Assembly: GCF_003965815.1 (NCBI RefSeq)
Contig: NZ_RXOE01000001.1
Span: forward strand, 620,001 to 684,000
Origin: Variovorax gossypii
GTDB lineage: Bacteria > Pseudomonadota > Gammaproteobacteria > Burkholderiales > Burkholderiaceae_C
Direction of reading: 5' to 3'
DNA length: 64,000 nucleotides
The position numbers and the translations under genes are program-made. Shown here piece by piece: positions 53,761 to 64,000 of the stretch; position 1 is the stretch's first letter; every line of letters starts with the position of its first letter. A model generated the notes under the pieces. The model saw only the letters and a program-made list of their open reading frames with translations, searched no databases and was not told the origin of the DNA.

Positions 53761-55416
53761 ATGAAGCGCATGCCCGCCCGGCCCGACCAGGGCCATCTGA
53801 AGAAGCAAGCCAAGGAACTGCTTGCTCTCTACCGAAGCAACGACCCCGCCGCCACCGCGCGATTCCGCTATGCCCTGCCGGCTGCCGCCGGCAAGACCGA
53901 TGCCGAGATCGCCGCGCTCGAACTGCGCCTGCACGACGCCCAGTCGTGCATTGCACGCGAGTACGGCTTCGCATCCTGGGCCGACCTGCAGGGCTTCGTT
54001 CTCGCGCGACGGTCGCAGGCCGAAGACCCGGCGAAGGCAGTCCTCTACTGGCTGCGCCTCGTCTACGCGGGCGACATAGCCGGCGGCAACAATCGCGCCC
54101 GGCCCGCGGCGGCCCTGCGCCTGTTCGAGGAAAGCCCGGGCCTGCTCAGCGACGACCCGAGCCTTGCCTGCGCGATCGGCGATGAAGCATCACTGCGCCG
54201 CGCCATCGCGCATGACCCCGCCTGGGTGAACCGGCCGGGCGGCCCGCTGGCCTTGCCGCCGCTCGTGGCCGTGGCCCATTCCGGGCTGATGCAGGTGCCC
54301 TCATTTCGCGAACGCCTGCTCGCCTGCGCAAGGCTGCTGCTCGAGGCGGGCGCGGACCCGAGCCAATCCGTCGGCAACCGCTGGCCTCCCGCATCCGTCG
54401 AGGCTCCCGCCGAGAACGAACGGCTCTCCGCGCTCTACGGAGCCGCCGGCCCGAACCACGACGCCGCGCTCACCAGGCTGCTGCTGGGTGCTGGCGCCGA
54501 CCCGAACGACGGCGAATCGCTGTACCACTCGCTGGAGAACCCGGTCTGCACGAAGCTCCTGCTCGAGGCCGGTGCGCGCATCGAAGGCACGAACGCGCTC
54601 TATCGCGTGCTCGATCTCGACGACGTCGAAACGCTTCGGCTGCTGCTCTCGCACGGCGGCAGTGCCAACGAACCGCCCATGGGCCCGCCCACCTCCGACT
54701 GGGGTTCGCTGCTGCTGTGGGCGATCCGGCGGCGCAGGTCTCCCGCGCACATCGAGGCCCTGCTGGCGGCCGGCGCGGACGCTTCCGCCACGACGAGCGA
54801 CGGCACGAGCGCCTACACCGCGGCCCTGCGCTTCGGGCTGCCGGAAGTCGCGCGCCTTCTCCAGCAGGCCGACGGTGCCGCCACGCTTCCGGCGGACGAA
54901 GCCTTCGTCGCAGCCTGCGCGCAGGGCGACGAAGCCGCCGCGCGCCGCATCCAGGCGGCCCACCCGGGCATCGTCGGAACGCTTTCCGAAGCGCAGCTGC
55001 GCCAGTTGCCGGAACTCGCGGCCCAAGGCTGCGCCGACGCCGTGAAGCTGATGGTCGAGCTCGGCTGGCCCATCGCAACTCGCGGCGGCGACTGGGACGC
55101 CTCGGCGCTCAACAAGGCCGTGTTCCGCGGCGACGCCGGACTCGTCCGGTTCCTGCTGGAGCACGGTGCAAGCTGGCAGGAACAGCACGGCTTCGGTGAC
55201 AACGCCTGCGGCGGCCTTTCATGGGCCTCGTGCAACGAACCACCGGACGGCGAAGGCGACTGGCTCGGCTGCGCCCAGGCGCTGGTCGCCCACGGCATGC
55301 CCGCCGCGCGGCCCGATCCCACGAGTCCTGACTGGGTGCTCGTCGGCGGGCGCCGGTACGTGTTCTCGGACGAGGTGACGGACTACCTGCTCGGCGCCTC
55401 CGTCGCGCAGGGCTGA
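53761..55416 (+). CDS. Ankyrin-repeat protein
   Basis: A 551-residue protein with GGAGG 5 bases before the ATG. An N-terminal segment (HLKKQAKELLALYRSNDPAATARFR, REYGFASWADLQGFV) recurs in a known group of bacterial ankyrin proteins. Next come several degenerate ankyrin units (ALLEAGADPS, RLLLGAGADPNDGESLYHSL, ALLAAGADASATTSDGTSAYTAAL, KLMVELGWPIA, FLLEHGAS). It is probably a cytoplasmic interaction protein; no enzyme domain is visible. Confidence 0.85.
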   Translation: MKRMPARPDQGHLKKQAKELLALYRSNDPAATARFRYALPAAAGKTDAEIAALELRLHDAQSCIAREYGFASWADLQGFVLARRSQAEDPAKAVLYWLRLVYAGDIAGGNNRARPAAALRLFEESPGLLSDDPSLACAIGDEASLRRAIAHDPAWVNRPGGPLALPPLVAVAHSGLMQVPSFRERLLACARLLLEAGADPSQSVGNRWPPASVEAPAENERLSALYGAAGPNHDAALTRLLLGAGADPNDGESLYHSLENPVCTKLLLEAGARIEGTNALYRVLDLDDVETLRLLLSHGGSANEPPMGPPTSDWGSLLLWAIRRRRSPAHIEALLAAGADASATTSDGTSAYTAALRFGLPEVARLLQQADGAATLPADEAFVAACAQGDEAAARRIQAAHPGIVGTLSEAQLRQLPELAAQGCADAVKLMVELGWPIATRGGDWDASALNKAVFRGDAGLVRFLLEHGASWQEQHGFGDNACGGLSWASCNEPPDGEGDWLGCAQALVAHGMPAARPDPTSPDWVLVGGRRYVFSDEVTDYLLGASVAQG

Positions 55417-55544
55417 AAAAAAAGCGGGCACCAGGGCCCGCCAAAAGCCGTCCATCGGGTTGCGAGAAGCACGCAACCCGACTCCGACTCACCTCGAACT
55501 CAACTCCTTGCCCCTGCTTCCTCTCACTTCCTTCTCCGATCAGG
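55417..55544 (-). terminator. Minus-strand intrinsic terminator for the LLM/ABC operon
   Basis: The stem GCGGGC (55424-55429) / GCCCGC (55436-55441) is bounded on its left by eight A residues, which read as a T-run after the hairpin on the minus strand. It lies about 100 bases past the stop of the operon's last gene (55545) and 8 bases after the ankyrin gene stop. Confidence 0.7.
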
Positions 55545-56561
55545 TCAAGACGCGCGCCAACCGAGCTCCGGCGCGATGCGGCGGGACAGGTCGGTCAATA
55601 TCTGCTCGTATTCCTCGCTGCTGAAGTTGTAGGGCAGCTCCACCCTCAGCTCGCTCACGTGCGGCAGCACGGGGTCGCCGTGCAGCCGGTCGAGGATCTC
55701 GCCGGAGGTGCCGACGAGATCGCCCGCGAACAGCGTGCGCCGCTCGCCCTGCGGAGCCAGCGTGCGCTCGACGCGGCCGGCCGCGAACTCGCGGTAGCGC
55801 TTGCGCGTGGCCGTATCGGCGCTGTCGAGCGGCACGATCACGCGGCCGAGCGCCACCCTGCCCTTGCGCCCGCCGGTCTCGCTGGACCGGTAGCGTTCGA
55901 TCAGGCCTAGCTGCGCCTGCAGGAAGTCGTCGGTGGTCTCGCCCGAAAGCACGTTGCCCAGCAGCAGGTTGAATCCGTTGCGCCCGGCCCATTCGACCGA
56001 ACGCAGCGAGCCGCCGCCATACCAGAGCCGATCGACCAGGCCCGGCGCATAGGGCTGCACGCGCGGCCGCACGCGTCCGCCGGCCGATTCGACGAAGGTC
56101 TCCTCGTCGCCCAGCAGCACGTCTTCGAGGTTGGCCTTGAGCCGGCCCACGCGCTTGTGCGTGAAGTCGACGGTGTTCGGCGCCGCGTCGTGGAAGCGGT
56201 TGCCCAGCAACGCACCGTGCAGCGGCGCGCCCGCGCTCAGGCCCACCTGCAGCCTGCCGCGCGAGAGCACGTCGACCGTGGCCAGGTCCTCGGCGAGGCG
56301 GAACGGGTTCTCGTAGCCCATCTGGATCACCGCCGCGCCCAGCTCGATGCGGCGCGTGCGCTGCGTCGCCGCGGCCAGGAAGGTCGCGGCCGAGGACACG
56401 CCGCGCTCCAGGTGGCGCTGGCGCACCCAGGCCCCGTCGAAGCCCAGCTTCTCGCCGAACTCGAAGAGCTTCAGCGCGGCCTCGATGCCGGCCAGCGGAT
56501 CGCCCTCGGCGTAGTTGCCCGGCGTCAGGAACGCGAGATGGCGGATGCCGGTGCTGCTCAT
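55545..56561 (-). CDS. LLM-class flavin-dependent oxidoreductase
   Basis: A 338-residue luciferase-like monooxygenase. A bacterial-luciferase TIM barrel pattern is seen: LAFLTPGNYAEGDPLAGIEAALKLFEFGEKLGFDGAWVRQRHL, RTRRIELGAAVIQMGYENPFRLAEDLATVDVLSRGRLQVGLSAG. Such enzymes use reduced FMN and O2 and often cleave C-S or C-N bonds. The ATG overlaps the stop of the binding-protein gene (ATGA). Last gene of the operon. Confidence 0.9.
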   Translation of the reverse strand: MSSTGIRHLAFLTPGNYAEGDPLAGIEAALKLFEFGEKLGFDGAWVRQRHLERGVSSAATFLAAATQRTRRIELGAAVIQMGYENPFRLAEDLATVDVLSRGRLQVGLSAGAPLHGALLGNRFHDAAPNTVDFTHKRVGRLKANLEDVLLGDEETFVESAGGRVRPRVQPYAPGLVDRLWYGGGSLRSVEWAGRNGFNLLLGNVLSGETTDDFLQAQLGLIERYRSSETGGRKGRVALGRVIVPLDSADTATRKRYREFAAGRVERTLAPQGERRTLFAGDLVGTSGEILDRLHGDPVLPHVSELRVELPYNFSSEEYEQILTDLSRRIAPELGWRAS

Positions 56562-57502
56562 GGAGCGAACTTCGGCAGGCCTGGCGGATTGACCTCCGAC
56601 TTCGGCAATGCCTCTTCCGTCAGGCTCCAGCGCGCGAGCGCCTTGGCGTAGGTTCCGTTGCGGATCAGGTTGTTGGCCGCGGCGGTCAGCGCCACCGCGA
56701 GGCCGCTGCCCTTGCGCGTGGCGATGGCCACGTCCGACTTCAGCGGCCAGCCCGCGTTGACCGTGCCGACCAGCCTGATCTGCCCGTTCTTCGCGGCCTC
56801 GTAGGCCTGCGGCGCGTTCGGGTTGAAGTTAGCGTCGACCCGCCTGGTGACCACGGCCAGCGTGCGCGTCACGTCGTCGTCGTAGTACTGGATCTCGACG
56901 GGCTTCAGGCCCGCGGCAACGTTCTGCCGGTTCCACTCCAGCAGGATGCGCTCCTGGTTGGTGCCGGCGCCGGTCGTCAGCTTCAGGCCCGCCACGTCCT
57001 TCGGCTCGCGGATCGACTTGATGGCGCTGTCGGTGCGCACGTAGAAGCCGTGCAGGCCGAGGCGATAGGTCGAGAAGTCGAACTTCTCCTTGCGCTGCTC
57101 GGTCACGCCGACGTTGGAGATCACCGCGTCGTACTTGCCCGAGCTCAGGCCCAGCGGCCAGTCGGCCCAGGCGATGGGCTGCAGGTCGAGCTTGAGGCCC
57201 AGCGCGTCGGCGATGAGCAACGCGAAGTCGGGATCGAAGCCGACGACCGTCTTCGCATCGGAGGCATAGGTCGAGATGGGCGGCGCGAACGGCGCGATGG
57301 CGACCGTCAGCACGCCTTCCTTCACGAACTTGAAGTTCGGCGGAATCGCGTTGACGGCCTCGGCGTCCTTGCCCGCGCGCAGGCGACCGCTTTGCTCGGG
57401 GCTGAAGTCGAACTTGTCGGCCGCATGGGCCGCGCCGGCCACTAGCGTGAGCGCGACGAGGCCGCGGGCGATCCAGGTGCTTTTGAAGAGATTCATGGCC
57501 AT
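56558..57502 (-). CDS. ABC transporter family-3 binding protein (paralogue 2)
   Basis: A 314-residue periplasmic protein with a signal peptide (TWIARGLVALTLVAGAAHA). The mature part has GVLTVAIAPFAPPISTYASDAKTVVGFDPDFALLIADALGLKL and SGKYDAVISNVGVTEQRKEKFDFSTY, typical of cystine/amino-acid-type binding proteins. Start ATG at 57502 (ATG at 57496 also possible), 2 bases after the stop of the upstream paralogue. Confidence 0.9.
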   Translation of the reverse strand: MAMNLFKSTWIARGLVALTLVAGAAHAADKFDFSPEQSGRLRAGKDAEAVNAIPPNFKFVKEGVLTVAIAPFAPPISTYASDAKTVVGFDPDFALLIADALGLKLDLQPIAWADWPLGLSSGKYDAVISNVGVTEQRKEKFDFSTYRLGLHGFYVRTDSAIKSIREPKDVAGLKLTTGAGTNQERILLEWNRQNVAAGLKPVEIQYYDDDVTRTLAVVTRRVDANFNPNAPQAYEAAKNGQIRLVGTVNAGWPLKSDVAIATRKGSGLAVALTAAANNLIRNGTYAKALARWSLTEEALPKSEVNPPGLPKFAP

Positions 57503-57504
57503 CG

Positions 57505-58425
57505 TCAGTTCTTCGGCAGGCCCGGCGGGTTGGTGCGCGAGGTCTCGATGGCCTCCGACTCCAGGTTCCAGCGCGACAGCGCCTTGGCGTAGTTGCCGTT
57601 CCTGATCTGCGTGTTCAGCGCCAGCGTAACGGCGTCTGCGAGGCCCGAGCCCTTGCGCGAGGTGACCGCGATCTCGGCATTCAGCGGCCAGCCACCCGAG
57701 AACAGGCCCGCGAGCTTCGTCTTGCCGTCGCGCGCCTCGTAGGCCGCGATGGCGTTCGGGCCCAGGTACGCATCGGCACGGCCCGACTGGAGCGCCAGGC
57801 GCTGCACCACATCGTCGTCGTAGTACTGGATCTCCACCGGCTTCAGGCCGGCAGCCACGTTCTGCTTGTTCCAGCGCAACAGGATCTGCTCCTGGTTGGT
57901 GCTGGCGGACACGATCACCTTCAGGCCCGCGATGTCCTTCGGCTCCTTGATGGCTCCGAGCTTGCTGTCCGACTTGACGTAGATGCCGAGCTGGTCGTTG
58001 CGGTAGGTCGAGAAGTCGAACTTCTCCTTGCGCTCCTCGGTCACGGTCACGTTCGAGACCACCACGTCGAACTTGCCCGACTGCAGGCCCAGCGGCCAGT
58101 CGGCCCAGGCGGTGGACACCAACTCCAGCTTGCGGCCGAGGCTGTCGGCCACCAGCTGCGCGATGTCGGGGGCGTTGCCCACCGGCGTCTTGGTGTCGGT
58201 GGCGTAGGCGGCGAACGGCAGGCGACCGGTGGTGGTACCGACGACGAGCACGCCCTCCTTCTGGAACTTGAAGTCCTTCGCGAGCCGGACGGCCTCTTCG
58301 ATCTTCTGCGCGCGGGGGCGGCCGGGCTGCTCGGGGCTCAGGTCGGGCGCGGGCTGTGCCGATGCGGCGAGCGGCATCAGCAACGCGACCAGGAAGGCGG
58401 ACAGGATGTTTCGGCGATGGTTCAT
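57505..58425 (-). CDS. ABC transporter family-3 binding protein (paralogue 1)
   Basis: A 306-residue protein with a signal peptide (NILSAFLVALLMPLAASA). It is clearly homologous to the next gene, sharing LVxxTAWADWPLGLxSGKxD, VTEERKEKFDFSTYR, NVAAGLKPVEIQYYDDDV and the GNYAKALSRWNLE end. A tandem duplication that has diverged, suggesting two solutes for one transporter. Confidence 0.9.
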   Translation of the reverse strand: MNHRRNILSAFLVALLMPLAASAQPAPDLSPEQPGRPRAQKIEEAVRLAKDFKFQKEGVLVVGTTTGRLPFAAYATDTKTPVGNAPDIAQLVADSLGRKLELVSTAWADWPLGLQSGKFDVVVSNVTVTEERKEKFDFSTYRNDQLGIYVKSDSKLGAIKEPKDIAGLKVIVSASTNQEQILLRWNKQNVAAGLKPVEIQYYDDDVVQRLALQSGRADAYLGPNAIAAYEARDGKTKLAGLFSGGWPLNAEIAVTSRKGSGLADAVTLALNTQIRNGNYAKALSRWNLESEAIETSRTNPPGLPKN

Positions 58426-58460
58426 GTGGGATGCAATGCAGTGGACGGAAAGAAGATCGA

Positions 58461-60298
<1,838 letters not shown>

Positions 60299-60302
<4 letters not shown>

Positions 60303-60844
60303 CGCTGCACCGCCTCGATCTGCTGCGCCACGGGACGGACGTGACCGTGGGCACGGCCGGTGTCCAGGTACTTCTCGAAAGGCAGCTTGCGCGGCGTCTC
60401 GGGATCGATGGGCGGATCGAACAGCGCGGTGTAGCCGTGGCCCAGGTACAGGCCCACGGCTTCGGGCTGGCGGAAGCCCGTGGTCAGGTAGATGCGCTCG
60501 TAGCCCTGGCGAAGCACCTGCGCTTCCAGTTCCGCGAGCACCTTGCTGGCCAGACCTTGCCGGCGCAGGTCCGCGTGCGTCCATACGCGCTTGAGTTCGG
60601 CCGTGCGCTCGTCGTGGCGCATGAACGCGCCGCCGCCGATGGCCACGCCGTCGCGCAGCAGCAGCACGAAATTGCCGCCGTGCGACGGCGCGAACGCCTC
60701 GGCCGGATAGCGCTCCATCTCGCGCGGCTGGCCCGGCTCGCGCATCACGTCGCCGTAGCGGCTGTCGTACTCGAAGGTCAGGCCCTCGATCAGCGGCTTC
60801 GCTCGCGGATCGAGCGGCGTGGTGTAGAGGAACTGTTCGCTCAT
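60299..60844 (-). CDS. GNAT-family N-acetyltransferase
   Basis: A 181-residue acetyltransferase with acetyl-CoA motif A RVWTHADLRRQGLASKVL and motif B region LTTGFRQPEAVGLYLGHGYTALF. It starts within the stop region of the upstream monooxygenase gene (overlap) and its end overlaps the permease-ATPase start. In a sulfur-amino-acid salvage setting it could acetylate the imported amino group; that is inference from context. Confidence 0.88.
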
Positions 60845-62187
60845 CAGGCGGCCTTCTGCACTGCGGGCGTGACTTCCTGCGCCGCGTAGCGGCTCGCCTT
60901 GCGCGGCAGTCCCAGGTGGTCGCGCAGCGTCCGGCCGGGCAGCTCGCGCTGGTAGCGCCCGCGCGCCTCCAGCACCGGGATCACGAACTCGATGAAGTCG
61001 TCCAGGCCCTGCCCCAGCACCGGGAAGCCGAGGATGAAGCCGTCGGCCGCACCCTCGTCCACCCAGCGGATGATCTCGTCGGCGATGCGCTCGCCGGTGC
61101 CCACGAACTGCGTGCGCGGCGTGGCCACCTCGAGCGCCACCTCACGCAGCGTCTGGCCTTTGGCCTTGGCGTTCGCCTTGATGCGGTCGGTGGTCGATCG
61201 GAAGCTGTTTCGGCCGAGCTCGCCCAGCTCGGGAAACGGCGCGTCCAGCGGGTACCGGCTGAAATCGTGGTGGTCGAAGAAGCGGCCGAGATAGGCCAGC
61301 GCCTCCTCCACCGTGAGCAGTTCGCGGATGGCGCGGTACTTGGCCTCGGCGTCCTCTTCGGTAGCCGCGACCACTGGGCCGATGCCGGGAAAGATCTTCA
61401 CGTCACCGGCCTGGCGGCCCTGCGCGACGGCGCTGGCCTTCACCTGCCGCAGGAAGCTGCGCGTGTCCTCCAGCGAAGGCGAATGCGTGAACACCGCGTC
61501 CGCGTACTTGCCGGCCAGACCGATGCCCGCATCCGACGAGCCGGCCTGGAAGATCACCGGCTGGCCCTGGGGCGAGCGCTGGATGTTCAACGGACCCGAC
61601 ACCTGGAAGAAGCGCCCCTTGTGGTCGAGCGTGTGCAGCTTGTCGCGGTCGAAGAAGCGGCCGCTCTCGCGGTCGCGCACGAAGGCGTCGTCGTCCCAGC
61701 TGTCCCACAGGCCCTGCGTCACGGCCAGGTATTCGTCGGCGATCTCGTAGCGCAGCGCGTGCTCGGGGTGCGCACGGCTGTAGTTCCTGGCGCTGCCTTC
61801 GAGCGGCGTGGTCACCACGTTCCAGCCCGCGCGACCGCCGCTGATGAGATCGAGCGAACCGAACTGGCGTGCCACCGTGAACGGGTCGCTGTACGAGCTG
61901 GAGACCGTGCCCGCGAGGCCGATCTTCGAAGTCACCGTGGCCAGCGCCGACAGGATCGAGATCGGCTCGAAGCGATTGAGGAAGTGCGGGATCGACTTCT
62001 CGTTGATATAGAGCCCGTCCGCCACGAACGCGAAGGCGATGCCAGCGGCCTCGGCCTTCTGCGCGGTGCGGATGAAGAAGTCGAGGTTGACGCTGGCGTC
62101 GGCCGGTCCGCCCGGATGCTTCCAGGAGTTCATGTGGCTGCCGGCTCCCTGCAGCATGACGCCGAACCTGATGTTGTTGTTGCTCAT
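60844..62187 (-). CDS. FMN-dependent monooxygenase, NtaA/SnaA/DszA family
   Basis: A 447-residue LLM enzyme. It starts [61 protein letters not shown]-type [30 protein letters not shown] and [23 protein letters not shown] are typical of nitrilotriacetate/dibenzothiophene-sulfone monooxygenases. Needs reduced FMN from a separate reductase, not in the window. Operon member. Confidence 0.92.
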   Translation of the reverse strand: MSNNNIRFGVMLQGAGSHMNSWKHPGGPADASVNLDFFIRTAQKAEAAGIAFAFVADGLYINEKSIPHFLNRFEPISILSALATVTSKIGLAGTVSSSYSDPFTVARQFGSLDLISGGRAGWNVVTTPLEGSARNYSRAHPEHALRYEIADEYLAVTQGLWDSWDDDAFVRDRESGRFFDRDKLHTLDHKGRFFQVSGPLNIQRSPQGQPVIFQAGSSDAGIGLAGKYADAVFTHSPSLEDTRSFLRQVKASAVAQGRQAGDVKIFPGIGPVVAATEEDAEAKYRAIRELLTVEEALAYLGRFFDHHDFSRYPLDAPFPELGELGRNSFRSTTDRIKANAKAKGQTLREVALEVATPRTQFVGTGERIADEIIRWVDEGAADGFILGFPVLGQGLDDFIEFVIPVLEARGRYQRELPGRTLRDHLGLPRKASRYAAQEVTPAVQKAA

Positions 62188-62239
62188 GACGGTCGCTCGC
62201 TCGATGGAGAGAAGAGAAGAGAAGGAAAGAAAGGAAGGC

Positions 62240-63292
62240 TCAGGCCGGCAGCGCTGCCGGTTCGTGCGCCCTGGCCAGCAGCTCGACGGACGCATGGCGC
62301 TCCGCGAAGCCGGCCACGGGGATGTCGATGACGAACTCCTCGATGCCGTACTGCTCGCTCAGCGCATCGAGCGCATCGCGCACCTCTTCGCCGGTGCCGG
62401 CGATCACGTGGGGGCGGCGTTCTTCGGTCCGGTAGTCGCTCACGCCGGCCTGCCGCGCGAACTCGGCCGCGGCTTCGAGGCTGGGCAGGTTCACGCTCTG
62501 GCCGGTAGGCAGGTGCACGCGGAAGCTGCGCAGTGCGCCTACGAGCTCTGCGGCCTTCTCATGCGTTTCCGCCGCGAATGCGAAGAGCGCGAGCAAAGGG
62601 GCGCGCCCCGTCTCCGCGCGATAGGCTTCGATCGATCGTGCGAGGTTCACCGGGTCGCCGTTGAAATGACCCGCATAGGCGAACTGCCAGCCCAGTCGGG
62701 CCGCGAGCACCGCGCTCTCGGGGCTGCCGCCGAGCAGCACGCGCTGCGGCAGCTGCGGCGGATTGGGCGTGGCGACCGCTCCGGCCAGCGCATGCCCCGA
62801 GGCGATGCCCTCGTGCAGGAAGGCGTCGAGCTCGGACAGCCGGACGCCGAAGTCCTCGCCCTTCGTCTTCGCCGGATCGTGCAGCCATTGCAGCGCCTTG
62901 CTGGTCAGCGGCAGGCCACCGGGCGCCTTGCCGATGCCCAGGTCCACGCGCCCCGGCGCCAGCGAGGCCAGCACGCGGAAGGCCTCCGCCACCTTGAACG
63001 GGCTGTAGTGCTGCAGCATGACGCCGCCGGTGCCCACGCGGATGCGCGATGTCTTCGCGAGCACGTGCGCGGCCAGCACCTCGGGCGCCGATCCTGCGTA
63101 GTTCCGGTTGCCATGGTGCTCGGCGAGCCAGTAGCGCCGGTAGCCCAGCCGCTCGGCGCTCTGCGCGAGCGAGACGGTGTGCTGGAACGCCTGTGCGGCG
63201 TCGGCGCCTTCGGGGATCAGGCTCTTGTCGAGCAGGGACAGCGAATACGACACGATGTGCGGCGGGACATGCCCTTGAAAGAATTGCGTCAA
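62240..63292 (-). CDS. LLM-class flavin-dependent oxidoreductase, luciferase-like
   Basis: A 350-residue luciferase-like enzyme with [28 protein letters not shown] (MsnO8-like AEHHN pattern), [39 protein letters not shown] and [11 protein letters not shown]. The start is a TTG at 63292 preceded by AAGAGA; a GTG at 63253 is an alternative closer to the usual family N-terminus. First LLM gene of the operon. Confidence 0.87.
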   Translation of the reverse strand: MTQFFQGHVPPHIVSYSLSLLDKSLIPEGADAAQAFQHTVSLAQSAERLGYRRYWLAEHHGNRNYAGSAPEVLAAHVLAKTSRIRVGTGGVMLQHYSPFKVAEAFRVLASLAPGRVDLGIGKAPGGLPLTSKALQWLHDPAKTKGEDFGVRLSELDAFLHEGIASGHALAGAVATPNPPQLPQRVLLGGSPESAVLAARLGWQFAYAGHFNGDPVNLARSIEAYRAETGRAPLLALFAFAAETHEKAAELVGALRSFRVHLPTGQSVNLPSLEAAAEFARQAGVSDYRTEERRPHVIAGTGEEVRDALDALSEQYGIEEFVIDIPVAGFAERHASVELLARAHEPAALPA

Positions 63293-63354
63293 ATTCTCTT
63301 GGGCATCGCGCGCATCGTTTGCGCCGAATTTCTATATCGATATCTGCTGAATGC

Positions 63355-63846
63355 TCAGTCGCGTGTGTGCGAAAGAATCAATTTCGCGGCCTCGTGCGCA
63401 CCGAGGGCAGCTGTGTCGACGACGAGATGCGGCGTGCTCCACGGCACGTAGTCGTGCCGCTGCACGGTCTCCCAGGTCGGCGGCACGAGGCCCGGCACGT
63501 CGATGCTGCGCTGCTCGACGCGGCGACGGTGCTCGGCAGTATCGGAGCACACGATCTCGACCTCGACGATGCGCGAGCCGGTGTCCACTGCAACCGCGCG
63601 CCATGCCTCGCGAGTGACCGGCAGTGGATTGACGCAATCGGCCAGGACCGTCTGCCCGAGCGAGAGATTTGAGCGGGCCAGCGCATAGGCCACGACATAG
63701 CCGGCCGGCCCTACGTCCGCGCCGGTCGAGCGCAGCGCCTGCTCGATGGTGTCGATGCGCAGATGCGCGCAAGGAATGAGCGCGGCGATCTCCCGCGCAA
63801 TGGTGGTCTTGCCGGTGCCCGGCAATCCGCCCAGGACGATCAGCAT
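63355..63846 (-). CDS. AAA-type small P-loop kinase-like protein
   Basis: A 163-residue P-loop protein. MLIVLGGLPGTGKTTIAREIA has Walker A; HLRIDTIEQALRS and a lid-like RRRVEQRSIDVPGLVPPTWETV follow, as in small nucleotide/antibiotic kinases. Substrate unknown. It is 62 bases upstream of the LLM operon on the same strand and may be part of it. Confidence 0.83.
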   Translation of the reverse strand: MLIVLGGLPGTGKTTIAREIAALIPCAHLRIDTIEQALRSTGADVGPAGYVVAYALARSNLSLGQTVLADCVNPLPVTREAWRAVAVDTGSRIVEVEIVCSDTAEHRRRVEQRSIDVPGLVPPTWETVQRHDYVPWSTPHLVVDTAALGAHEAAKLILSHTRD

Positions 63847-63886
63847 GGCCTCGCCTCCACCCGGGCCCGACGGCCCGGCATGGCGC

Positions 63887-64000
63887 TCACCACGAATGCG
63901 GCAGCAGGGTCAGCATCGTGGCCGCGCGCAGCCGGCGCAGCGCCCTCAACGGCACATAGCCGTGCGGTGCGCGGCGCGCCAGCGCATGCGGTGAACTCGG
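63887..64000 (-). CDS. C-terminal fragment of an unidentified gene, cut by window end
   Basis: An open frame on the minus strand enters from the window edge and ends at TGA (63887-63889) with the last residues AATMLTLLPHSW. It contains PLRALRRLRAATM, a basic helix. Too short to identify; 40 bases upstream of the P-loop gene start. Confidence 0.35.
   Translation of the reverse strand, partial: PSSPHALARRAPHGYVPLRALRRLRAATMLTLLPHSW

Noticed and set aside
63746..63994. Plus-strand frame at the window end
   Set aside because: It runs over the start of the P-loop kinase gene and has an unlikely Arg/Gln/Pro-rich composition; the minus-strand open end is more plausible.

Overview
The window is about 64 kb of high-GC bacterial chromosome with dense, translationally coupled operons. 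I see no rRNA, tRNA, phage, insertion sequence or CRISPR array. Gene content (many LLM flavin monooxygenases, several ABC uptake operons, a GDP-fucose type exopolysaccharide cluster, a CoA-ligase/GNAT fusion) suggests a betaproteobacterium of the Comamonadaceae, most like Variovorax. That assignment is inference from gene content and base composition, not from a marker gene.

Region 1 (1-19.7 kb, all + strand) is a large exopolysaccharide cluster. It opens with the 3' end of a nonribosomal peptide synthetase (condensation domain, carrier protein, no thioesterase), then a Sfp-type phosphopantetheinyl transferase and two alpha/beta-hydrolase-fold proteins resembling those that accompany exosortase/EPS loci. 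Next come a Wza-like export lipoprotein, a Wzc-like tyrosine autokinase, an initiating sugar transferase, GDP-L-fucose synthase, a Wzy-like polymerase, a glycosyltransferase, a secreted GH29-like protein, a DxD glycosyltransferase, a Wzx-like flippase, a WcaI-like glycosyltransferase, GalE, a NarL-type response regulator and ManC. Together they could build, polymerise, export and control a fucose-containing polysaccharide, possibly carrying a peptide or acyl decoration.

Region 2 (19.7-25.2 kb) holds a DJ-1/PfpI protein divergent from a MocR regulator, a TGS1-like methyltransferase, a quinone-oxidoreductase-like dehydrogenase, an alpha/beta hydrolase and a small membrane protein. Region 3 (25.3-29.3 kb) is visibly AT-richer and packed with small orphan genes (HEAT-like, SseB-like, DUF4279-like, unknowns). 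It resembles an acquired set of immunity-type cassettes.

Region 4 (29.6-40.7 kb) has a JmjC/cupin-like oxygenase, a D-threonine aldolase/D-serine dehydratase-like enzyme with a HAD hydrolase divergent from a LysR regulator, an SsuABC/TauABC-like transporter operon ending in a membrane c-type cytochrome, dodecin, a large FAD-dependent oxidoreductase, and an ArsC/LMW-phosphatase-like protein whose catalytic Cys is replaced by Ser.

Region 5 (40.8-49.8 kb) has a 900-residue CoA-ligase/GNAT acetyltransferase. Convergent to it is a seven-gene operon (RidA, two permeases, ATPase, binding protein, AstE/DoeB-like deacylase, threonine-dehydratase-like enzyme) controlled by a divergent GntR regulator with two clear inverted-repeat operators. 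Region 6 (49.8-55.4 kb) has a DUF4105 membrane protein coupled to a lipoprotein hydrolase, a LuxR-type regulator and an ankyrin protein. Region 7 (55.5-63.9 kb, - strand) is an operon of three LLM monooxygenases, a GNAT acetyltransferase, a fused permease-ATPase ABC protein and two paralogous binding proteins, plus a small P-loop kinase. Its content parallels sulfur-compound (S-alkylcysteine-like) salvage operons.
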